This document shows, piece after piece, positions 31,902 to 40,882 of a stretch of DNA of 53,135 nt. Each line of letters begins with the position of its first letter. Positions within the stretch are counted from its first letter, which is position 1. The stretch is from Streptomyces kronopolitis (GTDB lineage Bacteria > Actinomycetota > Actinomycetes > Streptomycetales > Streptomycetaceae). Where the stretch lies: NCBI RefSeq assembly GCF_014646275.1, contig NZ_BMND01000039.1:1-53135 (forward strand), written 5' to 3'. A program made the position numbers and the translations under genes. The notes beneath the pieces were generated by a model. It was not told where the DNA came from and ran no database searches. It worked only from the letters and a program-made list of their open reading frames with translations.

Positions 31902-32756
31902 TCAGCCGGCCGCGCGCTCGGCGGCCTCGACGACGTTGACCAGCAGCTGGGCGCGGGTCATGGGCCCGACGCCGCCCGGGTTGGGGGCGACCCAGCCGGC
32001 CACCTCGGTCACGCCCGGGTGCACATCGCCGACGATCTTGCCCGCCTCGTCGCGGCTGACGCCGACGTCCAGGACGGCCGCGCCGGGCTTGACGTCCTCG
32101 GGCTTGATGATGTGCGGCACACCGGCCGCGGCGACGATGATGTCCGCCTGCTTGAGGTGCGCGGACAGATCACGGGTGCCGGTGTGGCACTGGGTCACCG
32201 TGGCGTTCTCCGACTTGCGGGTCAGCACCAGCGGCATCGGGCGGCCGATGGTGATCCCGCGGCCGACGACGACCACGTGCGCGCCCTTGATCTCGACCTC
32301 GTGCCGCCGCAGCAGCTGGACGATGCCGTACGGGGTGCAGGGCAGCGGGCCCTCGATGCCCAGCACCAGCCGGCCCAGGCTCATCGGGTGCAGCCCGTCG
32401 GCGTCCTTGGCCGGGTCCATCAGCTCCAGGACGCGGTTCGCGTCGATGCCCTTGGGGAGCGGGAGTTGCACGATGTAGCCGGTGCAGGCGGGGTCCTCGT
32501 TCAGCTCCCGGACGACCGCCTCGATCTCCTCCTGGGTGGCGGTCTCCGGCAGCTCGCGCTGGATCGAGGCGATGCCGACCTGGGCGCAGTCGCGGTGCTT
32601 GCCGTTGACGTACCAGCGGCTGCCCGGGTCGTCGCCGACCAGGAGGGTGCCCAGGCCGGGCTGCACGCCCTTGGCCTTCAGGGCCTCGACACGGACGGTG
32701 AGCTCGGACTTGATGGCGGCCGCGGCGGCCTTGCCATCCAGAATCTGGGCAGTCAT
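31902..32756 (-). CDS. folD: Bifunctional methylene-THF dehydrogenase/cyclohydrolase
   Basis: 284 aa. Converts 5,10-methylene-THF to 5,10-methenyl-THF and then to 10-formyl-THF, supplying formyl groups for the two purine transformylase steps encoded nearby by purN and purH. Motifs seen are the catalytic YVNGKHRDCAQVGI region with Lys, EDPACTGYIVQLPLP, DGLHPMSLGRL, and the NADP loop VVVGRGITIGRPM. ATG at 32754-32756 has no good Shine-Dalgarno sequence. A -10-like GACAAT ends 7 nt before it, so the mRNA may be leaderless. Unlike glyA in this window, no ZTP riboswitch is visible upstream. Confidence 0.97.
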   Translation of the reverse strand: MTAQILDGKAAAAAIKSELTVRVEALKAKGVQPGLGTLLVGDDPGSRWYVNGKHRDCAQVGIASIQRELPETATQEEIEAVVRELNEDPACTGYIVQLPLPKGIDANRVLELMDPAKDADGLHPMSLGRLVLGIEGPLPCTPYGIVQLLRRHEVEIKGAHVVVVGRGITIGRPMPLVLTRKSENATVTQCHTGTRDLSAHLKQADIIVAAAGVPHIIKPEDVKPGAAVLDVGVSRDEAGKIVGDVHPGVTEVAGWVAPNPGGVGPMTRAQLLVNVVEAAERAAG

Positions 32757-32997
32757 GCCGCCATTGTCCCGGATGAGGGCGGTGACCTTCCAATCAGGGC
32801 ACCCCGGGACGTCCGTGGCCGGAATTGATCATTGCACTTGGACAACGGACAGCTACCCGAACTGGACAGAGTGAATGCGCAACTAGAAGGATTGACGCGC
32901 AGTGCCGCAGGCATCGTCGGGGGGTCGCCAGTGAAACCTGTATTTCCTCCACGTCACGCTGCACCGTCCCCATGGACCCAACGGAGGAAAACCGCAG

Positions 32998-33762
32998 ATG
33001 AGTTTCGGTGACCCGAACAACCCGTACGGCCAGCAGCCGCCGCAGGGCCCTTATGGCCAGCAGCCGCCGCAGGCCCCCTACGGCCAGCAGGCGCCGCAGG
33101 GCCCGTACGGTCAGCAGCCGCCCGTCCCGCCCCAGGGACAGCCCGGCTACGGGTACCCCCAGCAGCCCCCGCAGCAGCAGCCGTACGGCTACCCCCAGCA
33201 GCCCGTTCCCCCGCAGCAGGGCTACGGCTACCCCCAGCAGCCGCCCTACGGCCAGCCGGGCATGCCGGGCATGGGGATGCCGACCGGGTACGCGAGTTGG
33301 GGCGCGCGGCTGTGCGCACTGCTCATCGACGGCCTGATCGTGGGCCTGGTGCCCGGCATCCTGTACGGCATCGCGGCCGGTATCACGGCGTCCTCCGTGA
33401 GCAAGGTCAGCACCTGCGCCTACGACGACACCCAGTGCCGGATGGACGCCTCGGCCGGACCGCCGGCGATCGTCTTCGTGCTGATCGCGCTGGCCGGCCT
33501 GGCGGCCATGGCGGCGGGCATCTTCATGCTCGTCAAGGAGGGCAATACCGGCCAGACCGTGGGCAAGAAGGCCATGAGCATCCGCCTGGTCCGCGAGGAC
33601 ACCGGGCAGCCGCTCGGCTTCGGCATGGCCTTCGTCCGCCGCCTCGCCCACTTCCTCGACAGCATCGCCTGCTACATCGGCTGGCTGTGGCCGCTGTGGG
33701 ACGACAAGGCCCAGACCTTCGCCGACAAGGCCGTCGGCTCGGTGGTCGTCAAGACCCAGTAG
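32998..33762 (+). CDS. RDD-family membrane protein with Gln/Pro/Tyr-rich N-terminus
   Basis: 254 aa. Residues 1-95 are low-complexity repeats of PYGQQPPQ and GYGYPQQP. The RDD domain follows (WGARLCALLIDGLIVGL and onward), with four predicted transmembrane helices, the conserved GQTVGKKAMSIRLV loop and a C-terminal VKTQ. RDD proteins are found in many bacteria; some act in ion or compound transport, most are uncharacterised. ATG at 32998 has GGAGGAAA upstream. The next gene opens with a similar PYGxPQG tract, so the two may share a partner or localisation mode, although a hairpin lies between them. Confidence 0.9.
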   Translation: MSFGDPNNPYGQQPPQGPYGQQPPQAPYGQQAPQGPYGQQPPVPPQGQPGYGYPQQPPQQQPYGYPQQPVPPQQGYGYPQQPPYGQPGMPGMGMPTGYASWGARLCALLIDGLIVGLVPGILYGIAAGITASSVSKVSTCAYDDTQCRMDASAGPPAIVFVLIALAGLAAMAAGIFMLVKEGNTGQTVGKKAMSIRLVREDTGQPLGFGMAFVRRLAHFLDSIACYIGWLWPLWDDKAQTFADKAVGSVVVKTQ

Positions 33763-33823
33763 GTGGTCGTCAAGACCCGGTAACGGGCGGGGTGTCACCC
33801 CGGTCCCGGTGCACCACTCGGTG

Positions 33824-33856
33824 AAGGCCCCCTCGCCACCGTGCGATCGGGGCCTT
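33824..33856 (+). terminator. Hairpin after RDD gene
   Basis: AAGGCCCC/GGGGCCTT stem with a 17-nt loop. It lies upstream of the next gene's ribosome binding site, so it may terminate or attenuate. Confidence 0.55.
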
Positions 33857-33892
33857 CGCCGCTCCCGTTCACGCCGCTTGAAGGACACGCTC

Positions 33893-34444
33893 GTGAGTTA
33901 TCCCCCACAGAACCCCTACGGTCCCCCGCAGGGCCAGCAGCCCGGCTACGGCTACCCCCAGCAGCCCGCGCAGTACGGCCCCTATCCGGGCGGCCAGATG
34001 CCCGGCATGCAGCCGCAGTACCCGATGGCGATGCCCGGCGGGGTCAAGATCGCGCGGGCGCTCATGTTCGTGCTCGCCGGACTGAACCTCATCGGCCTGG
34101 TCGGCGCCGTGATCGGCCTGGGCAGCGTGAGCAAGGCCGCGCACCACACCTCGCCGTACGCCACCACGGACACGATGTCCATGCTGGACTTCGGCAAGGG
34201 CTTCCTGATCTTCGCCATCGTGCTGATCGTGATCTTCTCGGCGGTGGCGATCACGCTGGCCCTGCAGTGCGCCAACGGCGGCAAGGGCGTGCGGACCGGC
34301 GCCATCATCTTCGGCGTCGGCACCCTCCTCGTGAGCCTGATGACCTTTCCGCTCGGGCTGGCGCACACCGTCCTGGGCATCCTGGTCATCGCCTTCATGT
34401 CGAAGGACGAGAGCAACGCCTGGTTCGGCCGGCCGCGTTACTGA
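33893..34444 (+). CDS. Membrane protein with PYG/PQQ-rich N-terminus
   Basis: 183 aa. GTG at 33893 with AAGGAC upstream; a longer ORF from 33809 would cover the preceding hairpin. The first 45 residues (NPYGPPQGQQPGYGYPQQ and similar) resemble the start of the RDD protein just upstream. Four hydrophobic helices follow (ALMFVLAGLNLIGLVGAVIG, FLIFAIVLIVIFSAVAITL, TGAIIFGVGTLLVSLMTF, TVLGILVIAFM). No catalytic motif is seen and I do not recognise a family beyond this architecture. Disordered Gln/Pro/Tyr tails of this kind often mediate clustering at the membrane. Same strand and 130 bp after the RDD gene. Confidence 0.8.
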   Translation: MSYPPQNPYGPPQGQQPGYGYPQQPAQYGPYPGGQMPGMQPQYPMAMPGGVKIARALMFVLAGLNLIGLVGAVIGLGSVSKAAHHTSPYATTDTMSMLDFGKGFLIFAIVLIVIFSAVAITLALQCANGGKGVRTGAIIFGVGTLLVSLMTFPLGLAHTVLGILVIAFMSKDESNAWFGRPRY

Positions 34445-34461
34445 CCGCCGCGACCGCACGG

Positions 34462-34498
34462 CGAAGGGCCGCACCCCGCGCGGGGGTGCGGCCCTTCG
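34462..34498. terminator. Strong bidirectional terminator before purH stop
   Basis: A 16-bp stem (CGAAGGGCCGCACCCC and near-perfect complement) with a GCGC-type loop, between the convergent membrane-protein gene and purH. Confidence 0.88.
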
Positions 34499-34517
34499 GC
34501 TTCGGTGACCCGACGGC

Positions 34518-36146
34518 TCAGTGGAAGAAGTGCCGGGTGCCGGTGAAGTACATCGTCACGCCGGCCTTCGCGGCGGCCTCCACGACCTGCTCGTCACGGA
34601 CCGAACCGCCCGGCTGGACCACGGCCTTGACGCCGGCCGCGGTCAGGATCTCCAGACCGTCGGGGAACGGGAAGAAGGCGTCCGAGGCGGCGTAGGCGCC
34701 CCGCGCCCGCTCCTCGCCGGCCCGCTCGACCGCCAGCTTCGCGGAGTCGACGCGGTTGACCTGGCCCATGCCGACGCCGACCGAGGCGCCGTCCTTGGCG
34801 AGCAGGATCGCGTTGGACTTGACCGCGCGGCAGGCCCGCCAGGCGAAGGACAGCTCCGCCAGCTCGTCGGCGGACAGCGCCTCGCCGCTCGCCAGCGTCC
34901 AGTTCGCCGGGTCGTCGCCCGCCGCCTGGAAGACATCGGTGTGCTGGATGACCGCGCCGCCGGAGAGGAACTTCACATCGCCCGGCCGGGTCGGCAGACC
35001 CTCGACCTTCAGCACGCGGATGTTCTTCTTCTTGGCGAGGACCTCGACCGCGCCGGCCTCGTACGCCGGGGCCGCGATGACCTCGGTGAAGATCTCCGCG
35101 ACCTGCTCGGCCAACTCGATGGTCACCGGACGGTTCACGGCGATCACCCCGCCGTACGCGGACAGCGGGTCGCAGGCGTGCGCCTTGCGGTGGGCCTCGG
35201 CGATGTCGTGGCCGGTCGCGATGCCGCAGGGGTTGGCGTGCTTGATGATCGCCACGCACGGCTCGTCGTGGTCGAAGGCGGCACGGCGCGCGGCCTCGGT
35301 GTCCACGTAGTTGTTGAAGGACATCTCCTTGCCGTGCAGCTGCTCGGCGTTGGCGATGCCGCCCGGCTCGCCGTCCGTGTAGAGCGCGGCGGCCTGGTGC
35401 GGGTTCTCGCCGTAGCGCAGGCTGCCCTTGCGCTCCAGGGTCTCGCCGACGAACTCCGGGAGGCCGTTGTAGGCGTCCTCGGGGGCGTAGCGGTCGGTGA
35501 ACCAGGAGGCGACGGCAGTGTCGTACGCCGCGGTGTGCTGGAAGGCCTCCGCCGCCAGCCGCCGGCGATCGGCGAGCCCGAAGCCGCCGACCTCGACGGC
35601 CTCCAGGACCTCGCCGTAACGGGCGGGGTTGACGACGACGGCGACCGACGGGTGGTTCTTGGCGGCGGCACGGACCATCGAGGGGCCGCCGATGTCGATC
35701 TGCTCCACGCACTCGTCGGGGGTGGCGCCGGAGGCCACGGTCTCCCGGAACGGGTAGAGGTTGACGATCACCAGGTCGAACGGCTCGACCCCCAGGTCGG
35801 CCAGCTGCCGGCGGTGGTCGTCGAGGCGCAGGTCGGCCAGGATGCCGGCGTGCACCTTCGGGTGGAGGGTCTTGACCCGGCCGTCGAGGCACTCGGGGAA
35901 GCCCGTCAGCTCCTCGACCTTGGTGACCGGCACCCCGGCCGCGGCGATCTTCCCGGCCGTCGACCCGGTCGACACGAGCTGGACGCCCGCCGCGTGCAGC
36001 CCCTGCGCCAGCTCCTCCAGACCGGACTTGTCGTAGACGCTGACCAGAGCCCTACGAATGGGGCGGGCCTGCAAGGACCCCGATTGAGGGTGGTGGCGGG
36101 TGACGGGCGGGTGGATGGGCCGCGGAGTGCCTTCGGTGGCGGTCAC
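34518..36146 (-). CDS. purH: Bifunctional AICAR transformylase/IMP cyclohydrolase
   Basis: 542 aa catalysing the last two steps of IMP synthesis. The N-terminal MGS-like cyclohydrolase domain begins at about residue 30 (RRALVSVYDKSGLEELAQGL, STGSTAGKIAAAGV, DGRVKTLHPKVHAGIL). The C-terminal transformylase domain contains the catalytic Lys-His in AIIKHANPCG and SNAILLAKDGASVGVGMGQV. GTG start at 36144-36146 overlaps the purN stop (GTGA), so translation is coupled. Its substrate AICAR is the precursor of ZTP, the ligand expected to act on the glyA leader in this window. It consumes 10-formyl-THF made by FolD. Confidence 0.97.
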   Translation of the reverse strand: MTATEGTPRPIHPPVTRHHPQSGSLQARPIRRALVSVYDKSGLEELAQGLHAAGVQLVSTGSTAGKIAAAGVPVTKVEELTGFPECLDGRVKTLHPKVHAGILADLRLDDHRRQLADLGVEPFDLVIVNLYPFRETVASGATPDECVEQIDIGGPSMVRAAAKNHPSVAVVVNPARYGEVLEAVEVGGFGLADRRRLAAEAFQHTAAYDTAVASWFTDRYAPEDAYNGLPEFVGETLERKGSLRYGENPHQAAALYTDGEPGGIANAEQLHGKEMSFNNYVDTEAARRAAFDHDEPCVAIIKHANPCGIATGHDIAEAHRKAHACDPLSAYGGVIAVNRPVTIELAEQVAEIFTEVIAAPAYEAGAVEVLAKKKNIRVLKVEGLPTRPGDVKFLSGGAVIQHTDVFQAAGDDPANWTLASGEALSADELAELSFAWRACRAVKSNAILLAKDGASVGVGMGQVNRVDSAKLAVERAGEERARGAYAASDAFFPFPDGLEILTAAGVKAVVQPGGSVRDEQVVEAAAKAGVTMYFTGTRHFFH

Positions 36147-36799
36147 GAGATACGTACCTTTCGTCCCTCAATGCGGTAGCCGTGCCGGGCCAGTTGCCCC
36201 ACGACCTCGACGAGCAGCGATCGCTCGACTTCCTTGATGCGCTCATGCAGCGCGGATTCCTCGTCCGCCTCCCGGACCTCGACCACGCCCTGGGCGATGA
36301 TCGGGCCGGTGTCGACCCCGTCGTCGACGAAGTGGACGGTGCATCCGGTGACCTTCGCGCCGTACGCGAGCGCGTCGCGCACGCCGTGGGCACCGGGAAA
36401 ACTCGGCAGCAGCGCCGGGTGGGTGTTGACGGTCCGGCCGCCGAAACGGGCGAGGAACTCCTTGCCCAGGATCTTCATGAAGCCGGCCGAGACGACCAGA
36501 TCGGGCTCGTACGCGGCGGTGGCCGCGGTCAGGGCGGCGTCCCACTCCGCGCGGCTGCCGTAGTCCTTGATCCGGCAGACGAACGTCGGCAGCCCCGCGG
36601 CCTCGGCGCGCTCCAGGCCGACGATCGCGCCGCGGTCGGCGCCGACGGCCACGATCTCGGCGCCGTAGGCCTCGGCGCCCTGCTCGGCGATGGCGTCCAG
36701 GAGCGCCTGGAGGTTCGTTCCGGAACCCGAGACGAGCACGGCGACGCGGGCCGGACGGCCGGGTCGGGCGGGCGGGGCGGGGGCTGGGGAGGAAGCCAC
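36143..36799 (-). CDS. purN: Phosphoribosylglycinamide formyltransferase
   Basis: 218 aa; transfers a formyl group from 10-formyl-THF to GAR in purine synthesis. Motifs: ARVAVLVSGSGTNLQALLDA at the N-terminus, SAGFMKILG, NTHPALLPSFPGAHGVRDAL with the catalytic Asn-x-His, and HFVDDGVDTGPII with the catalytic Asp. The reading frame is open up to 37039, but I chose the GTG at 36797-36799, which has GGAAAAGAG 7 nt upstream and gives family length. It is the first gene of purN-purH, diverging from a membrane-protein gene 245 bp away. Confidence 0.95.
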   Translation of the reverse strand: MASSPAPAPPARPGRPARVAVLVSGSGTNLQALLDAIAEQGAEAYGAEIVAVGADRGAIVGLERAEAAGLPTFVCRIKDYGSRAEWDAALTAATAAYEPDLVVSAGFMKILGKEFLARFGGRTVNTHPALLPSFPGAHGVRDALAYGAKVTGCTVHFVDDGVDTGPIIAQGVVEVREADEESALHERIKEVERSLLVEVVGQLARHGYRIEGRKVRIS

Positions 36800-37044
36800 G
36801 GCGGGGCTCTTTTCCGATCTCGCGTGCTTTGTGTGGTCATACAAGACTGCGGGTACCGCAGATCCGGGGAACCCTACGAAGGCGCCGACCGTCAGCAACG
36901 ATACCGGCACACCGCGCGGCCCCCACGGGACGGGGGCGGGCACGGGAGGTAGCGTCAGGCGTAAGACTGCATGCAGTTCGTGGTAACCGGGCGCCGGTCG
37001 CGAAGGCCCGCGTACGGACGAGACAAGGGGAAGACGCACACCTG

Positions 37045-37950
37045 ATGACGGACCGACGCCGCCGCGCGGCCCTCCCGCCCCTTCCCGCAGCGACCACCGG
37101 GTGGCACCCCCGGCCCACGACCGCGCCCGGGACGGTGCTGCTGCGTGAGGGCAAGCCGTCGTCCGCCTCCCCGGACTCCCCGGACTCCTCGGGGCCCGAC
37201 CGCGACAACCCCTTCGCGCCGCCCCCGGCGGACGCCCCCGACCAGGAGTGGCGCCCCCGCCACCCCGACCCGCACGGATCGGGCTCCGGCTCCGACGGGC
37301 AGGACGGCCGGGACGAGAACGGGGAGCCGTCGAAGGACGACGCGGCGCCGAGCTGGGGCAGCCAGTGGAGCCCGCGGCAGCCGGGCCGCCAGAACGGCGG
37401 CTTCGGCACCCGGCCGGGCAGCCGCGGCGGCCCGCAGAGCGGCGGCCCCGGCGGCTCGGGCGGCTCCGGTGGCGGGCTGCGCTGGGACCCCACCGACCCG
37501 GCCCAGCGCCGGGCGCGCTATGCCCTGCTCGCCGGCATGTGGGCGTTCTTCTGCGTGCTGTTCAGCCTGCCGGAGATCTCCCTTCTGCTGGCCGCGCTGG
37601 CGCTCTACTGGGGGATCAGCTCCCTGCGCGCCAAGCCGGACTCCTCGAAGGCCACGGCCGAGGCGACCACCGCCGCCATGGAGGGCCGCCCCGCGCCCGC
37701 CACTCCCCCGGCCGGACAGCCCGGCGCCGCGTCCGCCCAGGGCAGCACCCGCCCGCAGGTCACGGCGGCGATCGCGGGCCTGGTGACCGCCTCGCTGGCG
37801 CTGATGATGGTGGCCGCGACCTTCACCGTGCAGATCGTCTACCGCGACTACTTCACCTGCGTGAACGACGCCCTGACCCAGTCGTCCGGCAAGTCCTGCG
37901 AGAAGCTGCTGCCCAAGGAGCTGCGCCCGCTGCTGAGCACGCGGGAGTAG
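37045..37950 (+). CDS. Membrane protein with disordered N-terminus
   Basis: 301 aa. ATG at 37045 with AAGGGGAAG about 10 nt upstream. The first 150 residues are disordered and rich in Pro, Ser, Gly and Asp. Two close transmembrane helices follow (ALLAGMWAFFCVLFSLPEIS and LLLAALALYWGISSL), then an Ala/Pro linker, a third helix (VTAAIAGLVTASLALMMVAA), and a short external tail with two Cys (DYFTCVNDAL and GKSCEKLLP) that could form a disulfide. It is the conserved neighbour between purN and the DUF6350 gene in Streptomyces. No function is known to me. Confidence 0.82.
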   Translation: MTDRRRRAALPPLPAATTGWHPRPTTAPGTVLLREGKPSSASPDSPDSSGPDRDNPFAPPPADAPDQEWRPRHPDPHGSGSGSDGQDGRDENGEPSKDDAAPSWGSQWSPRQPGRQNGGFGTRPGSRGGPQSGGPGGSGGSGGGLRWDPTDPAQRRARYALLAGMWAFFCVLFSLPEISLLLAALALYWGISSLRAKPDSSKATAEATTAAMEGRPAPATPPAGQPGAASAQGSTRPQVTAAIAGLVTASLALMMVAATFTVQIVYRDYFTCVNDALTQSSGKSCEKLLPKELRPLLSTRE

Positions 37951-37984
37951 CGGAAGCGGGCGGGAGCGGCGGGAGCGGGTGGGC

Positions 37985-39646
37985 TCAGGCGACGGCTCCG
38001 CCGGTGCCCGCCGGGGCGTCGGCCTTCTCCGCGGACCGGTCCTCGTCGTCGCTCGCCTCAGCCTTGCTCGCCCCGGCCCTGCTCGTCCCGGCCGGTGTGG
38101 CGGCTCGTTCACCGGCGCTCGTCGCGCCCGCGCTCTGCACGGCCATGGCGGCCTTCACGGCTGCGGCGCTCTTCACCGTCGCGGCAGTCTTCCCATGCGT
38201 CCATCCCGTCAGGCGGGCGGCGGGCTTCGCGCCCGTCGCCCCCTCCGGGCGCTCAGCTGCTTCCGGCTCGCCCCGCCCCGCGCCGTCCGCCCGCTCCGCA
38301 CCGTCCGCCCGGTCCGCCCGCCGCCCCGTGTGCCGTCGCCAGACCCGTAGGGCGAGCGCGCCCGGGATGCCCGTGGCGGCGGTCCAGGCCGTCGCCGCGA
38401 GGCCCGTGCGCCACCAGCTCGGGCCGAAGGCGGCGAGTGCGCCGGTGCCCAGCGCGCCACCGGAGAGGCCGGCGAGCACGGCCATGGCGACGCCGCAGAA
38501 GCCGGCGCCCAGGGCCGCCACACAGGCCGTCGCCCACCAGGACCAGGGCGCGTCGTCGGTGCCGGGCGGGGGCTGCGCGGCGCGGGCCACCGAACGGGCC
38601 AGCAGCGCCCCCGCGATCAGCGGCAGCACCGCCACCGCCCAGGTCAGCGGGCCCCCCGGACCGGCGTCCGGTACCCCGCCGAGCAGCGGCAGCTGCGGCA
38701 GTACGGGATGTGCCGAGGTGCCCAGCGGGCCGACCGTGCTGCCCGCGCCGACCGTGAAGCCGGGCCCCAGGCCGTACGCGGTGCCCCATACGGCGGCGTT
38801 GGGGAGCAGCACCAGGCACAGCAGCAGCACCGTGGCGCGGCCGGCCCAGTCGGGCGCCAGGTGGAGGAGGTCCGCGCCCACCCGGTCCGCGTGCAGGACG
38901 AGCCCGAGGAGGGTGAGCAGGACGCCGGAGCCGAGCAGGGCGGCGAGGGCGAAGGCGGCGGCCCGGCCGGCGGCGGCGCACCGGGAGCCGCCGAGGAGCG
39001 TGCGCAGCCCGTCCGGCACCCGGGCGCAGGCCCGCAGGGCGCGCGCGGGCAGCAGATCGGCGCCGGGGTGCCGCAGCAGGCGCCAGGCCGTGGCGGCGAG
39101 CGTGGCGACCGCGGTGGCCGGGACGAAGAACAGCGCGCTGAGCGGCTCGGCGCTCAGCTCTCCGGCGCAGGCGTAGAGCAGCGCGCCGGCCGCGATGCAC
39201 AGATAGCCGGCGAGCAGCGCCCCGAGCAGGGTGCGCGGCGCGACCGCGGTGGCGCCGGGGTCGTCGCCGGGCGCTTCCGGACGGCCGTCGGCCGCGGTCG
39301 CCAGGGCATGGCGGGCGGCCCGGTGCAGCAGCCGGACCGGCACCACCACGAGCAGCAGCGGGGTGATCCCGACCGGGGCCGGGATGCCGGAGCGGGTGGT
39401 GCGGACCAGGTCACCGCCGTGCGCCGACAGCCACAGATCGGCGGCGAGGTGCAGGGCCCGGGACGGGCCGCTGTCGGGTGCGGGTGAGGCGACCCAGAGC
39501 AGCAGGACGGCGACCGTCAGCGCGCCGAGCCCGAGGCCGGCGGCCGTCACACCGCCGAGGAAGGCCGCGCCGATCGCCGAGGAGCGCTGCGCGGCGGTTC
39601 TGCCGTGCGAGGACAATGCGGGGCCACGATCGGTGAACTGGCTCAC
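37985..39646 (-). CDS. DUF6350 polytopic membrane protein
   Basis: 553 aa with about 10-12 hydrophobic helices in residues 25-430, including the charge-free GAAFLGGVTAAGLGLGALTV near the N-terminus and WGTAYGLGPGFTVGAGSTV, which I associate with DUF6350. The C-terminal 120 residues are a hydrophilic tail of Ala, Glu, Asp, Arg and Lys. GTG at 39644-39646 has only a weak Shine-Dalgarno sequence. It sits between purN/purH and sucCD, its usual place in Streptomyces. Function unknown; the membrane topology suggests a transporter or envelope role, but no motif decides this. Confidence 0.85.
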   Translation of the reverse strand: MSQFTDRGPALSSHGRTAAQRSSAIGAAFLGGVTAAGLGLGALTVAVLLLWVASPAPDSGPSRALHLAADLWLSAHGGDLVRTTRSGIPAPVGITPLLLVVVPVRLLHRAARHALATAADGRPEAPGDDPGATAVAPRTLLGALLAGYLCIAAGALLYACAGELSAEPLSALFFVPATAVATLAATAWRLLRHPGADLLPARALRACARVPDGLRTLLGGSRCAAAGRAAAFALAALLGSGVLLTLLGLVLHADRVGADLLHLAPDWAGRATVLLLCLVLLPNAAVWGTAYGLGPGFTVGAGSTVGPLGTSAHPVLPQLPLLGGVPDAGPGGPLTWAVAVLPLIAGALLARSVARAAQPPPGTDDAPWSWWATACVAALGAGFCGVAMAVLAGLSGGALGTGALAAFGPSWWRTGLAATAWTAATGIPGALALRVWRRHTGRRADRADGAERADGAGRGEPEAAERPEGATGAKPAARLTGWTHGKTAATVKSAAAVKAAMAVQSAGATSAGERAATPAGTSRAGASKAEASDDEDRSAEKADAPAGTGGAVA

Positions 39647-39746
39647 GCGGCCATGCTGCCAACAAGAGGCGTTTCAGCCATGTACTGGCGACCTGCCCGA
39701 CGTGTCGCGCCGCAGATGGCTCAGCGGGTTTTCCACACTGCTGTGT

Positions 39747-40682
39747 ATGACTCCGCACGACCAGGCCACCGCCGCCTTCGACGCACTCCTCGCCCGGCAC
39801 GCCGTCGCGCTGACCCGGCAGGCGTTCCTGCTCACCGGCCGGCCACGGGTGGCGGAGCGGGCGGTGGCGCGGGGGTTCCGGCGGGCCTGGCAGCACTGGC
39901 CGCGGGTCGCGGTGGACCCGGACCCGGCGGGGTGGGTGCGGGCCGAGGTCTACGAGTACGCGCTGACGCCGTGGCACCGGCTGTGCCCCGCGCTGCGCTG
40001 CGCCCGTACGCCGGACCCGCACACCGGGCGGGCCGAGCCGTCGGACCCGGAGCTGCTGGCGGCGCTGCTGAGCCTGCCGGCGCCGTACCGGCGGACGCTG
40101 GTGCTGCACGACGGGGTGGGGCTCGGGCTGTGCGAGACGGCGGCGGAGGTCGAGGCGAGCACCCCGGCCGCGGCCGGGCGGCTGGCCCATGCGCGCGAGC
40201 GGATCGCCGAGCGGCTGCCGGAGCTGGGGCTCGGCGGGCAGCCGCCGGCACGGCAGGGCGAGATCCTGCGGACCCGGCTCACCGCGCTGACGGCCGCGCA
40301 GCGGATGACGCCGCCCGCCGCGGCGCACGTACGGTCCGGGAGCGAGCGCAGCGCCGAGCGGACGACCCGGTCCGTGTTCGGGCTGACCGGGCTGCTCGCG
40401 CTGGTCACGCTGCTGACGATGGTGCTGGCGCCGGATCACCGCACGCCGCCGGACCGCTCGCTGTCGAGCGCGCCGCACGCCCCGGTGTCACCGGCCCGGC
40501 AGCCGGACGGGAGCGCACCCCGCACCACGGGCGCGCACGAGCCCGGCGGTCCGCGCCGCGAGCCGGGCGGTACGCACCGGCGCCACGGCGCGCACCGGCA
40601 CGGGAGCGCACACCGCGGCGGAAGCGCGGCAGCGGCGCGCAAGCGGCTCCGGCAGGCCCGGCTGATGCCGGAAAGCCGTTAG
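39747..40682 (+). CDS. Sigma-70-region-like protein with C-terminal transmembrane helix
   Basis: 311 aa. Residues about 5-150 look like a degenerate ECF sigma factor: FDALLARHAVALTRQAFLLT and RRAWQHWPRV resemble region 2, and LLSLPAPYRRTLVLHDGVGL resembles the start of region 4, but the -10 and -35 contact helices are poorly kept. A transmembrane helix follows (SVFGLTGLLALVTLLTMVLA, about 212-231) and then a His/Arg/Pro-rich tail. A membrane-tethered sigma-like protein of this kind could be a decoy or regulatory partner rather than an active sigma factor. ATG at 39747; no clear Shine-Dalgarno sequence. The start is preceded by the dyad ACAC-TGCT-GTGT. Confidence 0.75.
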   Translation: MTPHDQATAAFDALLARHAVALTRQAFLLTGRPRVAERAVARGFRRAWQHWPRVAVDPDPAGWVRAEVYEYALTPWHRLCPALRCARTPDPHTGRAEPSDPELLAALLSLPAPYRRTLVLHDGVGLGLCETAAEVEASTPAAAGRLAHARERIAERLPELGLGGQPPARQGEILRTRLTALTAAQRMTPPAAAHVRSGSERSAERTTRSVFGLTGLLALVTLLTMVLAPDHRTPPDRSLSSAPHAPVSPARQPDGSAPRTTGAHEPGGPRREPGGTHRRHGAHRHGSAHRGGSAAAARKRLRQARLMPESR

Positions 40683-40750
40683 GGGCTGCCGTGGGGGCCG
40701 TCGTTGGGGCCTGCTTCGGTCTCCCGTCCGCACCGACGGGCCCCGAACGC

Positions 40751-40795
40751 ACCGCGCCGGCGCGGCGGAAGGATCTTCCGCAGCGCCGGCGCGGT
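40751..40795. terminator. Bidirectional terminator downstream of sucD
   Basis: A very long hairpin: ACCGCGCCGGCGC pairs with GCGCCGGCGCGGT, and GCGGAAG with CTTCCGC, giving about 20 bp with a one-base mismatch and a 3-nt loop. It ends sucCD and the convergent sigma-like gene. Confidence 0.88.
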
Positions 40796-40882
40796 GTCAC
40801 CGGAGCGAGGGGGTCCGGCGGGATCGGGGGCGGACGCCGGGCGGGCGTCGCTCCGATCCGGCGGACCCGCCGGGTGGCGCAA

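Noticed and set aside
34521..36179. 552-aa plus-strand ORF
   Set aside because: Antisense shadow of purH, whose catalytic motifs are intact.
36800..37044. ZTP riboswitch before purN or folD, as seen for glyA
   Set aside because: Neither leader contains the GACTGGCG and CCGCCTGGGC blocks.
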